A stretch of 64,000 bases of DNA from Micromussa lordhowensis. Taxonomy: Eukaryota; Cnidaria; Anthozoa; Scleractinia; Lobophylliidae. The notes beneath the pieces are model-generated. The model ran no database searches. It was not told where the DNA came from and was given only the letters and a program-made list of their open reading frames with translations. This document shows, piece after piece, positions 29,349 through 41,500 of the stretch (position 1 is the stretch's first letter; each line of letters begins with the position of its first letter). The position numbers were made by a program, and so were the translations under genes. The stretch spans positions 35,561,663 to 35,625,662 of the forward strand of contig OZ026599.1 in NCBI GenBank assembly GCA_964020085.1. The letters run 5' to 3'.

Positions 29349-30457
29349 ATGGGGACAGGTGCGTCGAAAACAGCTCCTCAAGGAAAGACGAACAAGGACA
29401 ACAGACAACTTAAACCCGCGCGAAGCAAGCTCAGAGCAGCGGCAGCTTTAGCAAAACAAAGCTCAATTCCAGGTTTGTCCGCTCACAATATTTTGGTGAA
29501 ATCGTAACACTGGTCACCCCTCTGGGTCACCCTTGCCAACTGCATCTTTTTTCCTGACGTTCAGACAGATGACTTAATCTGAATGCGCTTTTCCTGGTGC
29601 AGATTAGAGCACGAAGCGTCGAGGGCGTCATATCAGCGTCCATAATTCCCGGGGGGGAATCCCATATATAAAGGACGGGGGTGCTCGTCGGAAACTGTGA
29701 AAAGAACCCCTAAGAGGTACCAAGGTCCTGCTTTGTGGGTGTGGCTTGAAATTATTTTCACCCCTAAGAGGAACCAATTTGAAACAACTCATTATCTTTT
29801 GTCATAGTTTTTCTGCTCAGTACCCTAAAAGGTACCACAACAGATCCCGCTGTGGACTTTTTGAGGCTGTACACCCCAACTCCCCCCGGGACATAGTTAC
29901 CCCTTCTGCATCGCTCATGACTTTGCACAGTAGTTACGCGCTTCAGTGTTTGTTGTACATGTCACATATGGTCATTTATTGTCGAAGAATCGATAGTTCT
30001 TTTGAACCCTTGCTCAGTAAAAAGAACTCCACATCGAGCCAGTATCTAGTAACGGAGAAAGGTCGAATTTCTTCACAAAATCGCCGCTGGACTAAATCCG
30101 ACGCTAACTGCGTGCCTACATCATTCAAATTTTAACCTCGTTCCCTCGGCGCGTTTTCTTGCTTTGAATGGTAACTAGGTTCAATTATTTATCATTTTGA
30201 CGTTATTTACACTAGCATAGTTAGATTTCTTTGTGACAGGGTTCAGCTATGAAATAATTTGAATAACGATACATTTTCTATTCTCAGACGCGTTAGGAGG
30301 GAAAAAGCTAACCATTGAAAATCTGTGGGCGGAGCCGAGACATGAACGCGGCAAGTGGAAAGAGCTTCTTGAGAAGAACTTACTGGACTTTGAACCGTTT
30401 CCTCTTGAGAAGAAAACGGTGAACGAACTACTGGGTGGCAAGACCTTAAGTACCAAG
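29349..30457 (+). CDS. NWD1-like gene, exons 1-2: N-terminal tail (residues 1-98)
   Basis: Exon 1 encodes MGTGASKTAPQGK and a basic Ala-rich stretch. G2, S6 and K7 fit the N-myristoylation consensus, so the protein may be membrane-anchored. Exon 2 (DALGGKKLTIENLWAEP to LLGGKTLSTK) is a charged helical linker. The ATG at 29349 is in good context (AAGCATGG). An intervening MITE (29648-29890) lies in intron 1. Intron 2 is 5.4 kb and holds the CR1-like LINE. Confidence 0.75.
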
Positions 30458-30641
30458 GTGAGTCAATCGTAAACACTCGCTCTTCATTCCTTAATGGGAG
30501 AGTTTTTACCAGGTTACTTAAATACCAGATTCGATTCGCTCCGACGAAGGGCTAACGCTCGAAACGTCAGCTTCCGAATCTCTTTACGGTGGCCAATTCA
30601 CATTATCAACCCAGTTGATAAAACCAAATTATCTTGTAATA

Positions 30642-30678
<37 letters not shown>

Positions 30679-33600
30679 TGCCCCCTTTATACTTAAATAC
30701 CACACAGCGTGTTGGCTGAGAGTCTAGAATCTCAAAGTCCTAAATGTTGAAGCAAGAAAGGTACATCTCTTTTCATTTTATTTTTAATCGGTGTCTTGCA
30801 TTAGCTCTTTCATGCTAAACACATTGACTCTTAAGGTGGCTCAAAACAGTTTCCAGCAGTTAGATTTTGATGGGTCATTATAACCACTCTTTATCACTTG
30901 ATGCTACAATCATGGTATCAAAAACTGCCCAATCGCTGGTGAACACGTTGTTGTCATTGTTTATTTTTCCCGCCAATTACGGCAACAGCGCCATTTTCAG
31001 CAGCAGCACATTAGGAGAATCTTTGCTGACGTCATTGTTTAAAGGTTTCCTCATTATCATACGACCTTGCGCAGAGAAGACATCATGCTAGACACGAATT
31101 TATTACAAACATTTAAAGAGCTTGTTAAACTTAATAGTTGGTACAATTTTTAGCTCTTTGGGTGTAACATTAAAGGAAAAATTATCTTAAAAAAACTGCA
31201 AAATTTCTTGGTAGCAGAAGCGCTAATGAGCTCATACACTCTTTGTAAAATCTTAACTATTTAAAACCCGCGTCGCACAAAAACGTTTGAATACATCGGG
31301 CTCGAATTGCTTGGGACAGTTAATCTTGCTGTGCCCTTTCAATATTCAGAACTGATGTTTTTGTAGCTCCATCCGTACTCCAATTTTATTTTCAAAAATT
31401 TTGTTTAATTGTGTAACTTTTTGTAGTTTTAAGCCAAGTATGTGTGAGTACGAATAAAGATTGTTGTTGTTGTTATCGCTCAAGCTAATGAGGCAAATAT
31501 TCTAAGCAAAGATTCTCCTATAAACAACCTATGGTAAACCATGATTTGCACGATAGCCCACGCTCAAGGCTGAACTTTGCTGCTGATTGGTTGAGGAGGT
31601 GGCATCACCGTTGTGATTGGATAGAATATTTTGAGAAAATTCTTTGACCCAATCAAGGTGCCGAAAGAAAACACGATGAAGGTAACACGTACCTATTGTC
31701 GAATTCAGAAAATGGCTCTACTGCTTTAATTTGAAACTGAAATTTAGAGATGTCTAATCTTTAAAATTTAGAGATGTCAAATCTTTACCCTTTTATGCAT
31801 GCACAGTGCACCGTGAATAGTAATGAGGTCAGGACGCTTCGTTGAGCTCTGCGCGTTTTTGGTTTTTGGCTTTTCTGTCCTATATTCCTAGTCATGGAAG
31901 CAACTGGCTTGGAGCATATGATGACTTTACTGCTGATGTCCGCACTAGGCAGTTCGTGTGGGCTGATTCAACCCTCCTGGAGTTTTTTTCTGGCAAAAAC
32001 GACACCGTAGGCTGTTTCTCTTCGTATTCCGATCAGAGTTCCATTTGCATGTGTTACCGTAACAGAAGACAATGGTGCCTTTGTCATGTAATACCTTTAA
32101 ACAAAGGAGAATCTACTGGAATCGTTGAAGCGAATTATTCACTTCCCAAAGTTCGTTCGCCAGGAAAAAAGTTACAACTTGACAATCTCGAGCTGGAATC
32201 AGTTGAAAACCAACATTACGGGACTCCAAATTTAATCTTTGCCTGTGTATCACAAGAAACATTGCACTTGTCACCATTTTTTCTTACTAGTCTGCGATTT
32301 AACCACAGGAAAGCAAAGAAAACACGAGGACGGTACCCTTACTATTCGAATTCTTGCGCGTCCCGTCAACTGTTGCTCCAAGGTGGTGACATTTCGGTGA
32401 ATCCTGGCCCTGCTTTACCCAAGACGACGTCTCCTAGATGCTCTAGTTGTGAGAAGCCCGTTGCTAAAAACCACAAACGATGCATCTGCTCTGTGTGTTT
32501 TGACGTAACACATGCTAAGTGCTCAAAGATTTTTGACCCAAAACACGTGCTGTCATCTGTTCCAAAGGAATGGGTTTGCCCTCAGTGCACTGTCACCGTT
32601 CTTCCTTTTTACAATCACAACTTGTCTCTGTCTGATACCAGCTGTACGAGTGAATCGTCGATGACTGAAGATTCTACTCTGGTCGACGAACATCTCAGTG
32701 CGCTCAGTGAGAGATCGCGCCAGGTCCGACTATGTCATTTCAACACCCAAAGCATGGTATCTTCGTTTGACGAGCTTTTAGCTATGATCAAAGAATACCC
32801 GTTTGATATTGTTACCATGAGTGAAACGTGGCTCAAAGATAACCCGCTTAGGTTGCAGTATGTAACTGTCCCGGGATACAGTCAAGTTTTCCGTAACCGC
32901 GACAGGTTTCGGGGCGGTGGCGTTGGTGCTTACTTGAGAGATGGTGTCAGTTACAAAAGGAGAACCGACATAGAGAACATGGCTCCGGAGTTGGAACCCT
33001 TATGGATAGAAATTCCCGGTCGTAACAGGCACAGTAAAATGCTTCTAGGAGTGCTCTATCGCTCGAATTTCATCCAAGATTCCCATACATGGATTGACAC
33101 TGTTGAGAGCTTGTTTAGCCAATTGAATGTCCTATGGGATGGCCTTCTCGTCGTAGCTGGTGATGTCAACATAGATATACTTACACCGGCTGCGCCTCAA
33201 GTGAGGAAGTACTGCGACATGTTGACATCTTTAAATTTGTACCAGCACGTGACAAAACCAACGCGAACCACGCCAACCTCAAAAACGCTCATAGATCACA
33301 TCATCAGTAACACTCCCAACAGGATTACATACTGTAATGTGTTGCCTTGTCCAACAATAAGTGACCACGATGCTCCTTACGCTTGCATTAACATTCGAGT
33401 TCCACTTTTCCAAACGCGTTAAAAGTGTTGCGTAACGAAAAGCATTTCGACGAAGCAAAATTTAAGGAAGACCTGGGCGGCGTACCTTTCAGTACCGTCT
33501 TCTGCGTGGAAGAACCAAATGAGAAACTAGACATTTTCAACTCTCTCTTTAAATCCTGTCTTGACAGGCATGCTCCTCTGTGCAGAACAAAGATAACTCG

Positions 33601-35688
33601 GCCACCTGCTCCTTGGTTAAATGAAGAGGAAATAAGAAAACTACAAAGAGAGCGGAATAAACTTAGGCACTTGGCACGCAGGATCAACGCGCCAGGCATA
33701 TGGGAAAAATTTCGGGATGTGCGAAATAGAATAAGAACAAAAATCAAAAGCGTTAAGCGCGCGTTTTACAAGAAGGCTTTGTCATCCAGTAAGCCAAAGG
33801 AACTGTGGAACACTATACATCGAATATTGTATCCCAGTCTCCAACCCATTAGGGCGGATCCTGCTATGCTAAATAAGCACTTCAGTTCTACATGCCAGCG
33901 GTTACTTAACTCTGAAGCAAATTCTGAAAGCTTCCTTCGGGAGTATATAAATTCTCTTCCTAATAACACCGCTAGCTCATTTGCCTTACGCCCCGTCACT
34001 TATAGTGAAGTATTCAAGTTGCTCACTACTATGAGGACCGACTGTTCAACTGGTTGCGACCAAATTCCAAGCAAGTATCTTAAATTAAGTGCAGACATAA
34101 TTTCTTCTCCTCTAACTCACATCCTGAATTGTTTCATCAACACTAATACCTTTCCTGCCGCTTGGAAAACAGCTCGTGTTTCACCAATTCCGAAGGTTGA
34201 CTTCCCAACGGAATCCGATCATTACCGACCCATTGCCATTTTACCAGCTCTCTCCAAAGTTTGTGAGAGACTGGTCCTAAGTCAAGTCTTGGAATATGTT
34301 GAACTCAAGCGGTTGTTCCAGGACACCACGTCTGGTTATCGTAAGGGTCACTCAACGACGACCGTCCTTTTAAGAATCCGAGATGACATAATTCGAGCCA
34401 TGAAGCAGGGTGAGCTCACACTTATCGCATTCGCAGACTTTTCTAAGGCATTCGATACGGTTGATTATTCCATCGTCATCCGTAAGCTCCATGCAATTGG
34501 ACTGTCTAAGACTGCCTTGCTGTGGATCTTAAGCTACTTGTCAAATCGCCAACAATTTGTACAAGTTAATGACAAGCAATCACGCCTGAAAGATGTCTTG
34601 TTTGGTGTACCTCAGGGCTCTGTCTTGGGACCGGTGATCTTTAACCTTTATGCTAACGACATGCAAGACTGCTTAAGGGATGGCTCCACTTGCTTCCAGT
34701 ATGCTGATGACACAACGGTGTTACTTCATGCACCCCCAAAAGACCTCAAGGATTGTGTCAACAGGATGAACAATACCCTTCAAAGCATTGAGTCATGGGC
34801 TACTGATAGCAATTTAGTTCTAAATGAAACCAAGACTAAGCAGATGCTCGTCACCACCAGGCAGATGTCTAGGGTGCATGACCTAAACGATTACACCCCT
34901 CCCCTGTCCTTAAAGAATAAAACAGTAGATAGAGTAGATAGGTTTAAATTGCTAGGGACTTTGCTTAGTGAGGACCTTAAGTGGACTGAGCACGTCAATA
35001 ATGTGACATCATCGTGTTTTAGAGTGCTTGCAGTTCTCAGAAAAATTAAGAACATGACACCTCAGGAAACAAAAAAGTCACTGGTTCAAAGTCTCGTATT
35101 GTCCAAGCTAAATTTTAATGACACGGTTACTTATCCTCTGCCGATGTTTCTCCAGAAAAGGATGCAGCGCGTACAGAATGCAGCAGCTGGCTTTGTATTG
35201 AATCATTATTGCTCAGAAAAAGATGTGTTAAAACTCGGCTGGCTACCTACACTAGAAAGCACTCAACTGAACATCCTAAAGCTCGGGCACCGTGCTCTTT
35301 ATAACAACAACTGGCCCGAATACTTGACACTCTCTAGACATAATCCCAGTCGCGCCTTACGACCAAGTAGCACACCACTTTTGGAGATCTCCCTTTTAAA
35401 AGGAACATTTCAAGACTCCGTTGCAAACTTGTACAATGATTTACCAGCCAGCATTAGTTCTATTCCAGATTACTGTCTTTTTGTTAAGGAAAGTGCCAGA
35501 ATCCTAAAAGCTAAGGCTATTGTGCGGCTAGGTTAATTTCCATATCTGGTAATTTCATGATTTTATATTTTAATGTAAGTAATATGTAAAATGTATGAGT
35601 ATATCGAAATAACTTTTTAATGTATTTTAATTCCATTTAATTAATTAACAGATGTAGAGCTACTCTGTAGAAATGCTGTTAATAAATC

Positions 35689-35726
<38 letters not shown>

Positions 35727-38559
35727 GTTTTACGGATAAAGCGATAAAACTCAGTTGTCTGCAATGTTACAAAGCATCTGGACAGAGAAAAAAATCAATA
35801 TCAAAATCATTTTTAATCAAACTTGGATATTAAAGTTATTCACTATTTTTCGTGATTTCCAGGCCTCCGATGTGCGGATCATTCGTGTGTTTATCAGCTC
35901 CACCTTCACTGACACGGCACAAGAGAGGAACTTACTGATCGCTGATGGTAGCCGTTCACCAGTTGTTTTTGATATAATAGTGGTGCTTAAAAAAACTGAT
36001 AAAAGTAGTTATTTTTAGTGGCGCGCTAATTTACGGTTCATGAAAGATGTGATGGCCTGTTGTTTGGTTGGCTGAACTCCGTGTCGAGCTGTTCGGATTA
36101 TAGCCCTGGTACCGCGGTTACTGTGAAGTCTTCTTGGGAAAGAATTTCTCTGACAGCTAGTACCTCTCTCCACCCAGGTGTATAAATGGCTACCGGCAAG
36201 AGATTATCAAGGTAAGAGAGTGAATCCCCCATATAGGCCTTATACCCAAGGTAATCCCCCTTGAGTTATTTTTAGACCTGGAACCCAGTTCTTCCGAGGA
36301 TGTTACCCGCGCGATGCGTGGACAGCCCACGCGACTTCTTCGTAATTACCTGAAACGAAATTGCCTGAAACGAAACAGATGTTTTCTGTACTCCCAGTTG
36401 TCTTCTTGTTTTGGTGGGCTTTTGTTTGCTTTGTGCTCGTTTGGCTGTTCATTCATCTTTCAACCATTCGTTTGTTCAGTTGCGTTGTGTTCGTGGGTTA
36501 GTTTGCTTTGCACTCGTTTGGCTGCTCATTTCTCTGCCGATCATTCAGTTTGTTGATGTTTGGGCTGGAGACATCAGTCTCTTATTTAAACTTTTATTAA
36601 AGTTTCAAAAGGTATTAAAACATAGCCGGGATAAAACCTCCTTTGCTACTTTGATATTTATATAAAAGAAGGTATCCCCACAGCGTTGGAGGTTTTCCTT
36701 CGCTTGGAAAGGAAGCGATACATAAACAATTCTCCACGAAAACATCCACGCAACGCGCGAGTAACATACGCATACGAAGTGTCTAAAAATAACTAAAGAG
36801 GGATTATCTTGGGTATAAGGCCTATATGGGAGATTCACTCTCTTACCTGGTGGGAGTGTAGAGGGTAACCCTGCGAATTGTTGAATAAATAAATAAATAA
36901 ATAAATAAATATATAAATAAATAAATAAATTTCGATTTCAACTAGGATCCTGCCCCTCCCCACTCCTGCACAAAGTAACCTGAAAGTGACACGCTGACAG
37001 AAAAATGCTTACGGGATGTCCATGCTATTGCTGTGGGTTCAGTAGAACGCAGAAAGTCTTCGTTCAATCAGAAGATCTTCGGATAGTTCATTACTTAATG
37101 GGAGTTAACTTTTCTTTTTTAGTTTACCCTTACTTGAAACTGTTTGGAAGGAAATATGGATTTGAGTTTGCTCCATCAGAGATGCGCTGGGGTATCAGAG
37201 AGGAGTAAGTACACTAAACATCTTATTTCTTATATTTAACTCATACATTATACAAATGATTTAAGCCAGGAAAGCCTAACGAATAATGATAGAAAGATGT
37301 AAATAAATTACAGGCGGCTTTCGGCTCACGTCTCTGAAGTAAAAGAAAAGCTCCGTGTCCCAAACTTGATTTGAATCCACGTTTCCCCGCATACCAGTCG
37401 GGCGTGATATCCACTACACTATTGGGGCAACCACGCCGGATACATGTCAATCGAGCGCTGGCAACCCAAGTGCCTTTTTTTCTTTCGAGACATCGGTGTA
37501 TTTTATGGCTACTAGGGACATTTCAGGGCATTTCAGGGACGTGTGTCGAAAGCCGCCTATAATTTATTTTCGTCTTTCTATCTTTAACTCATACATAGCC
37601 CGTGAATATCTTATCATGATGAAATGTAGCGTAAAACCTTATACTCTTTTCATTCGACCTAAAATTCCGGTTTTCATTTTTGGCAAATGGAGCAGCAATT
37701 TCCGGTAACGTCTTCAAAGTGGCCTGGGATCTGTTTGAGGAAGTTATACCAAACGTGCCTACCGTTTAATACGCCCGTCTTATATTAAGATCGAGGAGCT
37801 AAACAGAACTTTTGACAGGGCGGGGCCTCTTAGCCACAAGAGGCTTAAGTGATCTCTCACGCCTTACGTGCCCAAGTCAAGAAAATCTAAAACAATAAAA
37901 TCGTTTAATGTGATGCCAATGAATCCCTTATGGTAATTCATTTAAGTGTAATCTTTCCTTACTTACAGGTCTTCGTCTGATCACATGACCTCCATAATTT
38001 GCATGGCCGAAATAGCCAGGTAAATATATAATCAAACCAGAGCTAATTGGAAAATCATTTCTTCGTCACACTACCTTTACGCAAAATAATTAGCCTTTGT
38101 GAATTGGTCTCAGGTATTGTTTTCAATTTTTACTGCACAAGCGCCCAAATGCATGCATTATCTTTCTTTTGTGGAAGGCAGCAACTGAAGTCATTAAACA
38201 GTTTAGTATTGGATTTTATGGAGTGGGAAAGATTTAACGCATGTTTCAGACACGTTCAGAGTCCTGATTAAGCAGTAATTGTAACTGAATCAAAATTCTT
38301 AGGTTTAAAGTTTTCTCAGTTACAATCTACATGCTGCTCATACTCAAAAAACAAATAGGTGCACAAAGATGTGCAAGGGCTATCGAGGCGATCGAGAAGT
38401 GCGCTCTCAAAATTTGTATTAAAGCATCGTCTTCCCGCCGGTGGTAAACGTTCCTGTTGCTGCGGCCCTGTTGTTCTTGGTGTCGCTGTTTGTCGGAGCC
38501 TGACTTGAAAGTCTTTGTACTGTCTTGAATTGTAAAAAGACGTGATAACGTTATGAATC

Positions 38560-38596
<37 letters not shown>

Positions 38597-41500
38597 TCAG
38601 TGGGAGTATTACAAGATAATTTGGTTTATCAATTGAGTTGATAATGTGAATTGAAAAAGATTCGAAAGCTGACGTTTCGAGCGTTAGCCCTTCGTCGGAG
38701 CGAATCCGAATCTTCAGCTTCCGAATCTCTTTACGGTGGCCAATTCACATTATCAACTCAGTTGATAAAACCAAATTATCTTGTAAACCTAAAGAGCTCC
38801 TAGAGCAACTCGCTTGATTCCATGATGTTTTTGATATGTGCTCTGCTCTAAGGAGTGCGAGCAGTTACTCAAACATGAAAACCAGACTCCCTCTTCAGCA
38901 ACTGCTTTGAAATCGCCACAAGTACAGGAACAGTCACATTCAATTCTTAACAGCGTGTCTGGATTTGAAATAAATGTTGTTTAAGACAAAATTGCTCGTT
39001 TAACGTGATTGCAAACAATTACAAACCTTATTAAAATGTTTCATTACACAGGGAAGTAGCTAACACCAACAGGTGAATGCCTTCGCTCTGTATAGAAGAA
39101 ACAAGTGGCGTTTCTCGTTTTTAGGTGCAAATCTTCTCACGTGCTATGTACGGCTAAAAACGACAATTTTATTGGTCATTGATGGTAGCCCCAATCTGAT
39201 TAGTTTGACAGACATGCATGGCTCGCTCGCTCAGATCACTGCGTCACTCATCAAGGACGGCTAAGTGGTATTTTTTTACAGAAAAGCCTCAATGATAAAA
39301 CCAGCTTTTAAACCTGGTAAATGTGACATTTCTTTTTCTTTGGCAGGTGTCAAAAAGAGTCGCAAGGAATCAACTACGTCGTGTTTTTATGCGATAAATA
39401 CGGTGAGAATCGAACACCAAATTAATTAATTAATTAATTAATATCTTAATTGACCACTCCCCCCAGTGGGGGCTGTTCAAAGCCAGTGAAACCAAATGAT
39501 GAAACAAATAATCCAAATGAACATAACATGGCTAAATATCCCACTGCCAGGAGAAAGACTAGTTGGCTCGACAGAGTCATAAAGCAGAATTTGTCGACGA
39601 TTGTTTTTGCCTGAGAGACCAGCGCAGAAAATGAAGCTTAAGGAAAGATGGCCACTTTGTGATACCGTTTTGTCCTTCATACATTCACTTATCTGAAATG
39701 CAATCTCTTCCACCTAAAACGGTTTTATGCTGGACAACAATGACTGCACTGGATGAGATGTGAAACAGTCTTGATTTTAATTTGCAGGATTTCGGCCGTT
39801 CCCAGCGCGCATTGAAGCTAGTGAATTTGAACAACTCATGGATCAAGCTAAAAAAGACACTGACCCGGATGTCAACCTGCTCAGTGATTGGTAACAAATA
39901 GCCTATAGCAATTGCCTGATTACTCCTTTTGACACCAAGAGCTAATTTAGTCGTTATTCATTGATAACACTACCTTGAATTATCCGTGAATTATTTTTAG
40001 GTTTGACTTGAACACAAACCTCGTTCCTCACACATACATGCTGAAGCCTAGCACCCAGGCCCCACAGGGCAAATGGTGGGACATCTTTGAGAAGTTACAG
40101 ATGACTCTGAGGAAAGCATCACGGTGTTTAAAGGACAAAGAAAGGTACAAATGATCTTGTAACTATCCTAGAGATATCTTGATTCAGCTCTTAAAGATAG
40201 TAAGGTGTTGCATGAGCCTAAGACAATGTGAAGCGATTTTGAGTCCAGCTGTGAGCATAACCTCGTACCTTGCGCAGATCTCCGGCAGATCTCCACACTC
40301 TTGTGTTGTCGATGAGACAAGTTTTCCCCTCCAAATCACGTTAATGCGGCAACTCTCCTGGTTCTTGCGAAAGAAGTTGCACATTTTCTCATTGGACCAA
40401 CATTTTTGGCCAATAGCCGTTGGTACTCGTTCTTCCGACTCACGCTATGAGTCTTTGGTAACGAATCACGAATGACGTTTTCTATTTAGCTCATTGGTGC
40501 TTCCTTCTTTTGTTTAGAGCAAAGTGGTACACAGTGTCCGTCACTGAAGAGGAAGTTCATCGAGGATTACTTTACATGGACAATCGGGATCAAAAAGCCT
40601 TCTTTTACCGGAGGAACATTACTGACTTAGAGAAAAATTATCAAGACAAGAGTGCTGGAAAATTTATTGACAAGAGGGTAAGAGACACAGACAGTTTCCT
40701 GATCTTCTATAAAGATCTTACTTTTTTGAAACTCGCAGTGGGAGATCTGGATTAGAGATGACATGTTTCCAAGTTCTCTCAAAGTTCAATGGAAAAACAA
40801 CGCGACTTTGCATTCTCGTTCGATTCTGGTATTCTGGTAAGGATTCATGCGGTTAACTTCGCAAGTATTCGGGTGATCTTCGGCAATCTTGTCTAGGAAG
40901 ACAATCGGTAGTTGCTAGGCTGAATTTTTGGGTTTCATAGGCTATCTTCGGAGACATTCCTTGTAATCTGCACTCACAATACAATTTTATACTCATAATA
41001 CACTACACCGTTGTGCACTCGCGCGAGATGAAGTTTTTACTCATGGTTTCGCTAATTCAAAATTTCTTTCAAGCATATTTAACATTTACATTATGAGGTT
41101 GAGATTTTTATCGTGCATAGATATCGAGAGATATTGAGATATCGACTACGTCTTGTAAAGTTTATGTTTTCCTATTACCATCGTTTGCTGCCCACGCCCT
41201 TTCTAAATTTATTTATGACTAGTGGTCAAATTCATAATTATAATACCAGAACCTCAGCTCATTTTCGGCCTCATACCTGCCGAACTAATATCAAGCAATT
41301 CACTATACTCTTTCGAGGGCCAAAAATATGGAATGCTTTGCCATTATCAATTACGTCTTCCCCTAGTTTAATCACCTTCAAAAGAAAGCTTCTTGATTTC
41401 CTTAGTTAATCGTATTAACATCAACTCTTTAAGTCCTTATAGTCTTCCTACTGTGTGTTGAAGAAAAGAAAATAAATAATAAGTCTCAATACAATGTCCT

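Noticed and set aside
29746..30135. 129-aa open frame in intron 1 of the NWD1-like gene
   Set aside because: It overlaps a MITE and has no recognisable domain. The spliced gene model explains the region better.
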